Shown here piece after piece: positions 1-7,286 of a stretch of 14,846 bases of DNA (position 1 is the first letter of the stretch; every line of letters starts with the position of its first letter). The stretch is from contig CAZMRW010000101.1 of the NCBI GenBank assembly GCA_964568805.1, forward strand, positions 1-14,846, written 5' to 3'. The translations under genes and the position numbers were made by a program. Source of the stretch: CAZMRW01 sp964568805 (lineage in GTDB: Bacteria > Pseudomonadota > Gammaproteobacteria > Methylococcales > Methylomonadaceae). The notes below the pieces were generated by a model that was given only the letters and a program-made list of their open reading frames with translations, made no database searches and was not told the DNA's origin.

Positions 1-276
1 GTGGGATTCCGTTTAAAATTTAGTCAACGCCGGTAAAAAAGCAATTTCCTTGGACATTATAGAAAAGGTGCTTGGCTTATTCATGGGGAGCTTATTTGAT
101 TCATTTTTTCGGCTGACGGCGATCCTCTATTTTGAAATTACCGATTAATTTTGGAATGCATATCACATAAATTAAATTTTGATTATCAACTATTGAATAT
201 AAGTACACACGTTTACTGGAAAATTTTTTTTTTTGAGCTAGATTTATACATTATTGGGCTGTGAGAGTGAATCGCT
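1..276. other. AT-rich region upstream of the PilZ gene
   Basis: No convincing gene is visible in this stretch. The plus-strand reading frames entering from the left edge close within the first 36 bases, so at most the last few codons of an upstream gene could be present. A perfect TATAAT lies on the minus strand at 56-61 (ATTATA on the plus strand), but the hexamer 17 bases upstream is a poor -35, so a leftward promoter is only a possibility. A run of ten T residues lies near 226-236, ahead of the PilZ start. No promoter with both good boxes was found for the PilZ gene. Confidence 0.4.
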
Positions 277-681
277 GTGAAAAGAAAATGTTATGGCAGG
301 ATTTCAAAACAACTTCCTGCAATTGTTGCAAATGAAGACGGTTTGCGTTTAAAGGTTGTTACGGTCGATACGGCAGGTGATGGCGTCAGTATTCTCTGTA
401 ATATCTACCAACGAGATGTTATTACGCCGGGCGGCAGTTTTATTCGTGATGGGAGGCCGGTGAAATTGTCTGTTTCTTTGGATTTGCCGGATGATAATGG
501 TCATGCATCGCCTGTCACAGTGCGCTGCCATATAGCTTACTCGCGAAGAATTTCAAAAGAGAAATGCATGATCGGGATGCGTTATGTTGATTTTGAAAAT
601 AATAGCCAGGATAGGTTGTTCCGATTTATCAGTAATACCATGGCTTTGAGTAATGAAAGATCCCCATCTGTCTGCGCATAG
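277..681 (+). CDS. Small PilZ-domain protein, probable c-di-GMP receptor
   Basis: This 134-residue protein fits a stand-alone PilZ domain, a family that binds cyclic di-GMP and passes the signal to motility, polysaccharide or other machinery. The second PilZ signature (D/N-x-S/A-x-x-G) is seen as D31-T-A-G-D-G36. The first signature (RxxxR) is imperfect: the N-terminus has R3 and K4 followed by R8, giving KxxxR or RxxxxR. The C-terminal part (about residues 96-120, with G-M-R-Y-V-D-F and then L-F-R-F-I) matches the last strand and helix of PilZ proteins. The start is GTG at 277: an in-frame stop at 268 rules out a longer form, and a purine-rich GAGAGTGA just upstream could serve as ribosome binding site. 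No partner gene is adjacent. The family call is fairly safe, but the ligand and output are inferred. Confidence 0.75.
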   Translation: MKRKCYGRISKQLPAIVANEDGLRLKVVTVDTAGDGVSILCNIYQRDVITPGGSFIRDGRPVKLSVSLDLPDDNGHASPVTVRCHIAYSRRISKEKCMIGMRYVDFENNSQDRLFRFISNTMALSNERSPSVCA

Positions 682-798
682 GCTATTTGCTTGAAAAATC
701 ATGCTGTGTCGCTGAAAGTGATATCGGTGCGTTAATGTGAATTTCAGCTTGGTTTCGGGACAAGTGACGTTTAAAGAATAACAGGAACATTTGCCAAG

Positions 799-879
799 AT
801 GGACGCTTTGCAAACAGGGATGAACGCAATGGATGCAGGCATGGATGCAGAAGCACAGCAGTTCAGGAAGGGGTGCTGA
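799..879 (+). CDS. Candidate 26-residue small ORF with MDA repeats
   Basis: An ATG-to-TGA frame of 26 codons runs between the PilZ gene and glnD. Its product contains three Met-Asp-Ala units (residues 1-3, 11-13, 15-17) plus Met-Asn-Ala at 8-10, and ends in Arg-Lys-Gly-Cys. Two units come from a tandem 12-base repeat beginning ATGGATGCA at 829 and 841. AGGA at 783-786 lies 12 bases before the start, which is long for a ribosome binding site. An in-frame stop at 772 limits the ORF to this start. A hairpin begins 8 bases after the stop. I recognise no family. The ORF may be a chance frame through a dispersed intergenic repeat rather than a gene. Confidence 0.2.
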   Translation: MDALQTGMNAMDAGMDAEAQQFRKGC

Positions 880-886
880 GGGACAG

Positions 887-917
887 AAGCCCGTCTGCAC
901 GGATGCAGACGGGGCTT
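887..917. repeat. Strong hairpin, possible terminator or intergenic repeat element
   Basis: A perfect 10-bp stem, CCCGTCTGCA (890-899) with TGCAGACGGG (904-913), encloses the four-base loop CGGA. The stem extends by AAG/CTT (887-889 with 915-917) past one bulged G at 914. It is GC-rich and would fold on either strand. Neither side carries a proper T-tract, so intrinsic termination is uncertain. A palindromic intergenic repeat or an mRNA-stabilising hairpin is equally likely. Confidence 0.5.
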
Positions 918-1026
918 GATTACGCTGTAGATTTATTGCTTCCGCAATCTTTGTATTCGTTTTTTTTCATGTGATCTGCCGAACTAGTGTGAAAACAGCG
1001 AGAACCGCGTTTGCGCAAACACTACT

Positions 1027-3705
1027 CTAATTCTTTGGTTTCAAGACTTTCAATATTTCCTCTTTTATGACTTCCTGCCTGGCCGGGTCGGTAATCGGCT
1101 GTAATTGCTGGTTGGTTATGTAGAACATATCCTCGGCGCGGCCTCCGATGGTCGTGATCTTTGCGCTTTGCAAATGGATATTTTGTTTGACAAACGCGCG
1201 CCCAATCTTGGATAACAGACCGGCATGGTCTGTGGTGATCAGTTCGATAATGGTGTGACGGTTCAGCGGGTCTTCATGAAATCGAATACTGGTAGGAATG
1301 GGAAAGTGTTTTGCTTGTCTTGATTCCCGATGGATGTTTTTGTGTTCTTTGACTTTTCCGCGCAATAAATTATTACGCAGGGCGGAACAGATATGAACTT
1401 CCCTGAACAGGTCGTTAATAGATTCGCCTGACTGTTCGAGCACCTGAAAACTGTTCAGCGCATAGTTGTCCGTTGTCGTCATGATGCGGGCATCGAGAAT
1501 AGTCAGGCCTAATTGATCGAGAGTGCCCGTGCTAATCGAAAAAATGGGGCCTTTGTCTTTTGTATAAATAAAGACTTCCGCGCTGCCATGTTGGGTTTGC
1601 GGGCGCAACAGCACCAGCGGCAGTTCCTCTTCGCTTGACGAGGCAATAGCAATGGTGTGCCAGGCGATCTCATCTGCAGAATATCGTAAAAAATAATCGT
1701 CACTGGCGTGTTGCCACGACAAATCGATAATCGGCTCGGGAAGACCGAGTTTAATCAATTCGTCTTTGGCTTCTTTCTTGTTTTCCTGTATGCGGTCGAT
1801 AAGCCCGACGACCGGGTTTCGCAAGCCGCGGCGCAGGGCGTTGTGGGTTGCAGAATAGAGTTCTTTAAGTAATGCATCCTTCCATGAATTCCAAAGTTCC
1901 GGATTGGTGGCGCGGATATCCGCGACCGTCAGCAAATACAGGTAATTGAGATATTCGGTACTGCCGACTTTTAGGGCGAATTCATGAATAACGTCCGGAT
2001 CGCCGATGTCTTTGCGCTGCGCTGTCATCGACATGATGAGGTGATGACGCACCAGCCAGGTGAGCAGTTTGGTGTCATGCATGGAAAAGTCGTGCTGAAT
2101 GCAGAAATTTCTGGCAATGTCCTCGCCGATTTTTGAGTGGTCCCCATTTCTGCCTTTGGCAATATCGTGAAATAAAGCAGACAAAAATAGCAGTTCGGGT
2201 TTGGGGATCAGCAGAAAAATATCGTTGCAGAAGGGTAATTCATTATAATGTTTTTCTAATGCAAACCGGCGCAAATTACGGATGACGAAAAGCGTATGTT
2301 CATCCACTGTGTAAATATGGAAGAGATCATACTGCATGCGGGCAACGATATTTGCGAAGCAGGGGAGATAGGCTGCCAGAACACCATAGCGGTTCATGCG
2401 TCGTAATTGCGTGGTAATCCCCCTGGGTTGACGAAAGATTTCAATAAACAGTCGGTTGGCAGCTTTATTTTTTCGAAATTCTTCGCCGATCAGATACAGG
2501 CTTTTTCTGATTAACCGGATAGTTGTCGCCCTTACTCCCTTAAGTCCTTCGTTTTGTTGAAGAATTAAAAAAACCTCCAGCAAGGTGATTGGTTGCCGCT
2601 TAAAAATAGTATTGTCTATCGCTTCAAGGTAACCGTTTATCGAAACAAAGTTCTCGGTTAGCGGAATTTTTTTGGGAGTCACTTCGCCAGCGATAAAGCG
2701 CTCATTGAACAATTGCAACAACATTTCATTCAGGCGTTCAAGTCCCTGCACCGTTTTAAAATAAAACTGCATGAACAGTTCCACATCCTGATTGTATTGC
2801 TGGTTTTCCTGGCTGAAACCGAATTGTCCGGCCAAATCGCGTTGATAATCGAAAATAAGCCGGTCTTCGCACCGGTTGGTCAAAAGATGCAGCGCATAAC
2901 GAATGCGCCACAAAACTTCCACAGCGGCGACCAGTTCGTTGTATTCCGACTCGGGCAGGAAACCATATTTAATCAATTCCTTAAGAGTCGATGAATTATA
3001 ATGGCGTTTAAAAACCCATGCGATGACCTGTCGATCGCGCAAACCGCCCGGGCCTTCTTTTATGTTAGGCTCAAGATTGTAGGCGGTATCGTGATATTTC
3101 GCATAACGTTGCCGTTGCTCCAGCATTTTAGCCTCAAAAAACCTGTCTGAAGGCCATATTTTATCGGGGGTTATGCGTGATCTGAGGGTTTCATACAGAA
3201 ATTCGCTGCCCGCAATCAACCGTATTTCCATCAGGCTGGTCATGATGGTCTGGTCGTCAATAGCGGCTTGTATGGTTTCATTAATAGTGCGCACACTTTG
3301 ACCCGGTTTTAGACCGATATCCCAGAGGAAGGTAAAAAAATGAGCCAGCGCTTCCTGATAGGCATCGGTGTCATCGGAATTCAGCAAAACCAGAATGTCG
3401 ATATCCGAATAAGGGAATAATTCTCGTCTGCCGTAACCGCCTACAGCAATCAGACTCAATTGCGCCGCATGGGGGCCAAGAAAATATTGCCAACAGCTGG
3501 TCAGAATGTCGTCAATGAAATCGGATTTTTCTTTGAGAAGTTCTGAAACCGAGCTGTGGGGGTCAAATTTTTGCCGTAACGTGGAGTCTTTCTGTTTAAT
3601 CAGTTGCTTAAACAGATGCAGTCTGTCACGTTCAGAGAAGAGAGAATCGCTAACGAGATTATTCACGGGATCACATTTCTTCCTGGCGTAAGGTAAGAAT
3701 TTCAT
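1027..3705 (-). CDS. glnD: Bifunctional uridylyltransferase / uridylyl-removing enzyme GlnD
   Basis: GlnD is the glutamine sensor that uridylylates PII proteins when glutamine is low and removes the group when it is high, so controlling glutamine synthetase and the NtrBC system. All expected domains are present in the 892 residues: a nucleotidyltransferase core with G-G-Y-G-R-R-E-L-F-P-Y-S-D-I-D at 89-103, the GlnD-specific E-G-P-G-G-L-R-D at 217-224, an HD hydrolase domain with D-E-H at 468-470 and H513-D514 inside A-L-F-H-D-I-A-K-G, and two C-terminal ACT domains (about 709-790 and 817-892). Length agrees with the E. coli enzyme (about 890). The ATG at 3705 overlaps the end of map by 35 bases. 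A GTG at 3664-3666, 4 bases after the map stop, with AGGAAG 12 bases before it, is a plausible alternative start that removes 13 residues. It lies downstream of map and probably shares its transcript. Confidence 0.97.
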   Translation of the reverse strand: MKFLPYARKKCDPVNNLVSDSLFSERDRLHLFKQLIKQKDSTLRQKFDPHSSVSELLKEKSDFIDDILTSCWQYFLGPHAAQLSLIAVGGYGRRELFPYSDIDILVLLNSDDTDAYQEALAHFFTFLWDIGLKPGQSVRTINETIQAAIDDQTIMTSLMEIRLIAGSEFLYETLRSRITPDKIWPSDRFFEAKMLEQRQRYAKYHDTAYNLEPNIKEGPGGLRDRQVIAWVFKRHYNSSTLKELIKYGFLPESEYNELVAAVEVLWRIRYALHLLTNRCEDRLIFDYQRDLAGQFGFSQENQQYNQDVELFMQFYFKTVQGLERLNEMLLQLFNERFIAGEVTPKKIPLTENFVSINGYLEAIDNTIFKRQPITLLEVFLILQQNEGLKGVRATTIRLIRKSLYLIGEEFRKNKAANRLFIEIFRQPRGITTQLRRMNRYGVLAAYLPCFANIVARMQYDLFHIYTVDEHTLFVIRNLRRFALEKHYNELPFCNDIFLLIPKPELLFLSALFHDIAKGRNGDHSKIGEDIARNFCIQHDFSMHDTKLLTWLVRHHLIMSMTAQRKDIGDPDVIHEFALKVGSTEYLNYLYLLTVADIRATNPELWNSWKDALLKELYSATHNALRRGLRNPVVGLIDRIQENKKEAKDELIKLGLPEPIIDLSWQHASDDYFLRYSADEIAWHTIAIASSSEEELPLVLLRPQTQHGSAEVFIYTKDKGPIFSISTGTLDQLGLTILDARIMTTTDNYALNSFQVLEQSGESINDLFREVHICSALRNNLLRGKVKEHKNIHRESRQAKHFPIPTSIRFHEDPLNRHTIIELITTDHAGLLSKIGRAFVKQNIHLQSAKITTIGGRAEDMFYITNQQLQPITDPARQEVIKEEILKVLKPKN

Positions 3706-4435
3706 GGCCGCCGGATGTTACCAGAACCGTATGTTCCCATTGGGCGGAAAGGCTGCGGTCTTTGGTGACTGCGGTCCAGCCGTCGGCCAGGACTTTAATA
3801 TGGCGTTTGCCGAGATTGATCATAGGTTCAATGGTGATGATCATACCGGCTTTCAAGACTTCGCCTGTGCCGGCTTTGCCGTAATGCAGCACTTGCGGGT
3901 CTTCATGAAAGGATCTGCCAATGCCGTGCCCGCAAAATTCCCTGACGACTGAATAGCGGTTGGATTCCGCATGCTTTTGAATCGCGTGGCCGATATCGCC
4001 CAGAGTGGCCCCCGGTTTGACTTGTTCTATGCCGAGATACATCGATTCCTGGGTCACTTTGATCAGGCGTTTGGCATGTTGGCTGACATCGCCAACGCAA
4101 AACATTTTACTGGTATCGCCATGGTAGTTATCTTTAATAACCGTGATGTCTATATTGACAATGTCGCCGGACTTTAGTTTTTTTTCACTGGGTATGCCGT
4201 GACAGACCTGTTGGTTTACCGAAGTGCAGATCGATTTCGGAAAACCGCGGTAATTGAGCGGAGCAGGGATGGCTTTTTGTTCATTGACAATATAATCGTG
4301 ACAAATTTGATTTAGCTGGTCTGTGGTTACGCCGGGAACGACATAGGGTTCAATCATTTCCAACACTTCGGCGGCCAGTTTTCCGGCGATGCGCATTTTT
4401 TCGATTTCGATGTCTGTTTTGATGATGATGCTCAT
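3671..4435 (-). CDS. map: Methionine aminopeptidase, type I
   Basis: This cytosolic metalloprotease removes the initiator methionine from new proteins whose second residue is small. The 254-residue protein has the type I single-domain length and all five metal ligands: D96 (in D-I-V-N-I-D-I-T), D107 (H-G-D-T-S), H170 (C-G-H-G-I-G), E203 (T-I-E-P-M) and E234 (Q-W-E-H-T). The substrate-contacting H79 lies in V-C-H-G-I-P. There is no N-terminal zinc-finger extension. It is divergent from rpsB and followed by glnD, the arrangement common in gammaproteobacteria. The ATG at 4435 has no strong Shine-Dalgarno sequence. An extended -10 promoter lies about 90 bases upstream. Its 3' end overlaps the annotated glnD start. 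Confidence 0.97.
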   Translation of the reverse strand: MSIIIKTDIEIEKMRIAGKLAAEVLEMIEPYVVPGVTTDQLNQICHDYIVNEQKAIPAPLNYRGFPKSICTSVNQQVCHGIPSEKKLKSGDIVNIDITVIKDNYHGDTSKMFCVGDVSQHAKRLIKVTQESMYLGIEQVKPGATLGDIGHAIQKHAESNRYSVVREFCGHGIGRSFHEDPQVLHYGKAGTGEVLKAGMIITIEPMINLGKRHIKVLADGWTAVTKDRSLSAQWEHTVLVTSGGHEILTLRQEEM

Positions 4436-4521
4436 GAACTAGGATAAAAATACAGGAATAAAGGTAACAGGGTACAATAAAAGACTAAGCCTTTAAACTA
4501 TTTTTACCTAATATATTAATG

Positions 4522-4550
4522 ATTATATCAGAAATCAGCTTGTTGGAAAA
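4522..4550 (-). promoter_or_regulatory. Extended -10 promoter for map-glnD
   Basis: Read on the minus strand, 4530-4522 gives TGATATAAT, a perfect extended -10 element (TGnTATAAT). The hexamer 17 bases upstream is TTTTCC (4550-4545), a weak -35, which is usual where an extended -10 is present. Transcription would begin near 4515 and leave a leader of about 80 bases before the map ATG. The strand and distance fit, but the promoter has not been tested. Confidence 0.5.
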
Positions 4551-4603
4551 TGCTAAATATGGTATAAAGGCAAGTTCATTTATAAAATAATTACTCACGT
4601 TTA

Positions 4604-4633
4604 TCGTCACGTTTGGTAGGGTGCCGGCATAAT
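4604..4633 (+). promoter_or_regulatory. Candidate promoter of the rpsB operon
   Basis: CATAAT (4628-4633, one mismatch to TATAAT) lies 18 bases after TCGTCA (4604-4609, four of six matches to TTGACA). Transcription would start near 4640, immediately before the first leader hairpin, so the whole structured leader would be transcribed. This agreement with the leader supports the call, but the boxes are only moderate. Confidence 0.35.
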
Positions 4634-4640
4634 CAATTTT

Positions 4641-4711
4641 GCGGGTTACCAGGCGGGATAAGCGGAGGCGTAACCCAACTCGGAACTTACGTTCCGAAAT
4701 TAACCTAGGAG
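4641..4711 (+). promoter_or_regulatory. Structured rpsB leader, candidate S2 autoregulatory element
   Basis: Two hairpins precede the rpsB start. The first pairs GGGTTAC (4643-4649) with GTAACCC (4670-4676), a perfect 7-bp stem closing a purine-rich 20-base loop. The second pairs CGGAAC (4681-4686) with GTTCCG (4691-4696) around TTAC. The ribosome binding site AGGAG (4707-4711) follows. In E. coli, ribosomal protein S2 represses its own operon through the rpsB leader, and the annotated tff/t44 RNA maps to this position. Position and structure suggest an equivalent element here. I infer this and did not match it to a covariance model. Confidence 0.55.
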
Positions 4712-4719
4712 AAAAATTA

Positions 4720-5463
4720 ATGGCAGCAGTTTCCATGCGTCAAATGTTAGAAGCGGGTGTCCACTTTGGCCACCAAACTCGTTACTGGAATCCCAAAATG
4801 GCATCATATCTATTCGGGGCGCGTAACAAAATACATATTATTAATCTTGAAAAAACGCTTCCGATGTTCAATGACGCCATGAATTATCTGGGTCAGATGA
4901 CCGCAAACAAGGGTAATATCCTGTTTGTCGGTACTAAAAAATCAGCGCGCAAAGTTGTAGCCGAAGAAGCAATGCGTTGCGGCATGCCTTATGTCAATCA
5001 TCGTTGGCTAGGCGGTATGCTGACAAATTTCAAGACCATCAAGAAATCGATCAACCGCTTGAAGGAACTGGAAGCCATGAAGGCGGACGGAACCCTGTAT
5101 CAACGTTTCGGTAAGAAAGAAGCATTAGGCATGGAACGCGAACTTGAAAAACTGGAACGGAGTCTGGGCGGCATCAAAGATATGAAGGGTATTCCTGACG
5201 TGATTTTCGTTCTGGATGTTGGCTACGAAAAGAATGCGATCAGCGAAGCCAAAAAACTTGGTATTCCGGTCGTGGGAATCGTTGATTCAAACAACTCGCC
5301 GGAAAGAATTGATTATGTCATTCCCGGTAATGACGATTCAATTCGTGCAGTGAAATTATATTGCGAAAGTGCGTCCGCAGCAGTGCTGGAAGCCAAATCT
5401 GCCGTATTGGGCATGTCGGCAAAAGCGGATGATTTTGTTGAAGAACCGGTGGCAAATCAATAA
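4720..5463 (+). CDS. rpsB: 30S ribosomal protein S2
   Basis: S2 is an essential late-assembling protein of the small ribosomal subunit, held in part through S1 binding. The 247-residue product closely follows the E. coli protein (241 residues). It opens with M-A-A-V-S-M-R-Q-M-L-E-A-G-V-H-F-G-H-Q, and contains N-H-R-W-L-G-G-M-L-T-N-F and the C-terminal V-I-P-G-N-D-D-S-I-R-A-V block typical of the family. The frame is open 27 codons further upstream, but the ATG at 4720 is the right start: it has AGGAG 8 bases before it and matches the conserved N-terminus, while the upstream extension runs through the leader hairpins. It is the first gene of the rightward cluster and is followed by tsf, with a terminator-like hairpin in the gap. 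Confidence 0.98.
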   Translation: MAAVSMRQMLEAGVHFGHQTRYWNPKMASYLFGARNKIHIINLEKTLPMFNDAMNYLGQMTANKGNILFVGTKKSARKVVAEEAMRCGMPYVNHRWLGGMLTNFKTIKKSINRLKELEAMKADGTLYQRFGKKEALGMERELEKLERSLGGIKDMKGIPDVIFVLDVGYEKNAISEAKKLGIPVVGIVDSNNSPERIDYVIPGNDDSIRAVKLYCESASAAVLEAKSAVLGMSAKADDFVEEPVANQ

Positions 5464-5524
5464 ATCGGTTACACGCTGGTACTGTGATTTCCTGTGGAAA
5501 GCAGAATTTAGATTAAGCCAATTA

Positions 5525-5548
5525 ACGCCTCCTTACGGGGGCGTTTTT
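5525..5548 (+). terminator. Intrinsic terminator or attenuator between rpsB and tsf
   Basis: ACGCCTCC (5525-5532) pairs with GGGGGCGT (5537-5544) in an 8-bp stem that includes one T-G wobble. The loop is TTAC, and a run of five T residues starts at 5544. This is a good rho-independent terminator form. Because tsf starts only 31 bases downstream with no clear promoter in the gap, partial termination that lowers tsf relative to rpsB is more likely than a full stop. Confidence 0.75.
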
Positions 5549-5579
5549 ATAGTGAAGATAGTTTGAGGTCAAAGACAAT

Positions 5580-6461
5580 ATGAGTATAAGTGCGGGAATG
5601 GTTAAGGAACTGCGTGAAAGAACGGGTTCCGGCATGATGGAATGCAAAAAGGCATTGGTTGAGGCAAATGGCGACATGGATCTGGCCATCGAAAATATGC
5701 GCAAATCCGGTCTCGCCAAAGCCGATAAGAAATCAGGACGTATCGCTGCCGAAGGCATCATTGGGGTTAAAGTCAGCGCTGACGAAAAGGCCGGAGCAAT
5801 CGTCGATATCAATTGCGAAACCGATTTTGTCGCCAAATCCCCTGATTTTGTCAATTTCGTCAATAACGTTACCGACGCGCTGTTAAGCGCCGATATTAAT
5901 ACGGACGAGCAACTGCTGGCAATGCCGTTGGCTGACGGCATCAGCGTTGACGAAACAAGGCGTAACTTAATTGCCAAGCTGGGCGAGAATATCACGGTCA
6001 GACGTTTCCAAAAATTTCAGACGACGGACGGCGGCACTGCATGTTATCTGCATGGCAGCAAAATCGGTGTGCTTGTCGAATTGGCGAAAGCTGATAAGGA
6101 ATTGGGCAAGGACATAGCGATGCACATCGCCGCAAGTAAACCTGCTTGCGTATCTGAAGATCAGGTTCCTCAGGAAACGATTGACAAAGAAAAGGAAATT
6201 TTTACGGCACAAGCCGCAGAGAGCGGAAAGCCGGCAGACATCATCGAGAAAATGGTTGCCGGACGTATTAGCAAATTTTTTGCCGAAGTGACTTTGTTAG
6301 GTCAGCCGTTTATCAAAGATGACAAAATCTCGGTCGGTAAACTGGTGTCTTCCAAAGGCAATCGCGTGATCCGTTTCACTCGTCTGGAAGTGGGCGAAGG
6401 AATAGAAAAGAAAGAAGAAAACTTTGCCGAAGAGGTCATGGCGCAGGTTAGGGCTAATTGA
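5580..6461 (+). CDS. tsf: Translation elongation factor Ts
   Basis: EF-Ts is the guanine-nucleotide exchange factor that releases GDP from EF-Tu so it can be reloaded with GTP and aminoacyl-tRNA. The 293-residue protein has the N-terminal UBA-like domain (L-R-E-R-T-G-S-G-M-M-E-C-K-K-A-L, residues 11-26) and the signature T-D-F-V-A-K-S-P-D-F at 81-90 that contacts EF-Tu, followed by the core and coiled-coil regions. Length is slightly above the E. coli protein (283). The ATG at 5580 has GAGG 11 bases upstream. It follows rpsB by 116 bases, across a terminator-like hairpin, and precedes pyrH by 93 bases. Confidence 0.98.
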   Translation: MSISAGMVKELRERTGSGMMECKKALVEANGDMDLAIENMRKSGLAKADKKSGRIAAEGIIGVKVSADEKAGAIVDINCETDFVAKSPDFVNFVNNVTDALLSADINTDEQLLAMPLADGISVDETRRNLIAKLGENITVRRFQKFQTTDGGTACYLHGSKIGVLVELAKADKELGKDIAMHIAASKPACVSEDQVPQETIDKEKEIFTAQAAESGKPADIIEKMVAGRISKFFAEVTLLGQPFIKDDKISVGKLVSSKGNRVIRFTRLEVGEGIEKKEENFAEEVMAQVRAN

Positions 6462-6554
6462 TCCCTTAGGACAAAGTATGCAGGTTGGTTTGCGCTGACG
6501 TGTGACATCAACGATAGCGCTTGCCCGATCTGCAAAACTTAACCCGGTAATACT

Positions 6555-7286
6555 ATGACTAAGATGATTTGCCAGAGAATTCTGCTTAAACTAAGCGGTG
6601 AAGCATTAATGAGTGACAATGGAGGCAGTATTGATGCCGATATTGTCAAACGCCTAGCAAGTGAGATTAAAGATCTATCCGACAAAGGAATACAGGTCGG
6701 ACTGGTTATCGGCGGCGGTAATATATTAAGAGGAGCCGATAAGGCATCCGAAGGTCTGGACAGAGTCACCAGCGACCAGATGGGCATGTTGGCAACTGTG
6801 ATCAATGCCCTGGCCATGCAGGATGCACTGGAATATCATGGGCAACAGGCCAGAGTGATGTCCGCTTTAAAAATCAACCAGGTTTGCGAAGATTATATTC
6901 GCCGGCGGGCGGTCAGACATTTGGAAAAGGGCCGTGTGGTCATTTTTGCAGCCGGCACGGGCAATCCTTTTTTTACCACCGATTCGGCTGCCAGCCTCAG
7001 GGCAATCGAAATTAATGCCGAATTGATGATCAAGGCGACCAAGGTTAAAGGCGTTTATTCGGCCGATCCTGAAAAGGTAAAAGATGCCAAGTTTTACTCA
7101 CGATTAACTTACGATGAGGCGCTGGATCAACGCCTTAATGTCATGGACACGACTGCTTTGGTTTTATGCAGGGATAACAACATTCCGATGCGCGTAATGA
7201 ACATATTCGAAAGAGGCGCGGTAATGAAATTGATGATGGGGGAGGAGATCGGCTCTCTAATTGAACGAGGAACACAGAATGATTAG
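6555..7286 (+). CDS. pyrH: UMP kinase
   Basis: This hexameric bacterial enzyme of the amino-acid-kinase fold phosphorylates UMP to UDP with ATP, feeding RNA/DNA precursors and UDP-sugars for the envelope. The 243 residues show the phosphate-binding L-L-K-L-S-G-E-A-L (10-18), the glycine-rich V-I-G-G-G-N-I-L-R-G (51-60), and the family motif G-T-G-N-P-F-F-T-T-D (134-143) that contacts UMP. Length matches the E. coli enzyme (241). The ribosome binding site is weak (GGTAAT just upstream). The 93-base gap after tsf has only poor inverted repeats. The stop overlaps the frr start by 8 bases, suggesting translational coupling. Confidence 0.97.
   Translation: MTKMICQRILLKLSGEALMSDNGGSIDADIVKRLASEIKDLSDKGIQVGLVIGGGNILRGADKASEGLDRVTSDQMGMLATVINALAMQDALEYHGQQARVMSALKINQVCEDYIRRRAVRHLEKGRVVIFAAGTGNPFFTTDSAASLRAIEINAELMIKATKVKGVYSADPEKVKDAKFYSRLTYDEALDQRLNVMDTTALVLCRDNNIPMRVMNIFERGAVMKLMMGEEIGSLIERGTQND

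Larger units (their letters stand above)
682..1026. other. Convergent intergenic region between PilZ gene and glnD
   Basis: This 345-base gap separates two convergent genes. It holds a 26-codon candidate ORF (799-879), a strong hairpin (887-917), a weaker hairpin ATTGC-TTCC-GCAAT (935-948), a T-run at 960-967, and a 12-base perfect palindrome GTTTGCGCAAAC (1009-1020) just past the glnD stop. The octamer GGATGCAG occurs three times (831, 843, 901). The weak hairpin plus T-run could end rightward transcription. No tRNA-like or other known RNA structure was recognised. Confidence 0.5.

Noticed and set aside
553..900. Minus-strand 115-residue frame rich in Cys and His across the PilZ end and the gap
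   Set aside because: It overlaps the PilZ gene antisense, and its Cys/His spacing comes from reading the GGATGCAG repeats in reverse. No ribosome binding site or family was recognised.
1009..1020. Perfect palindrome GTTTGCGCAAAC just past the glnD stop
   Set aside because: As a hairpin it has only four base pairs with a GCGC loop and no T-run on the minus strand, so it is not a convincing terminator or operator on its own.
4639..4719. N-terminal extension of rpsB by 27 codons
   Set aside because: The extension reads through the leader hairpins and is arginine-rich in a non-family way. The ATG at 4720 has AGGAG and the conserved S2 N-terminus.
4485..4736. Minus-strand 83-residue frame across the map-rpsB intergenic region
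   Set aside because: It runs antisense through the rpsB leader hairpins, ribosome binding site and start, and resembles no family.
6479..6534. Nested inverted repeats TGCAG/CTGCA and GCGCT/AGCGC in the tsf-pyrH gap
   Set aside because: Only 5-bp arms with mismatched spacers and no T-tract, so easily due to chance. Not called a terminator or regulator.
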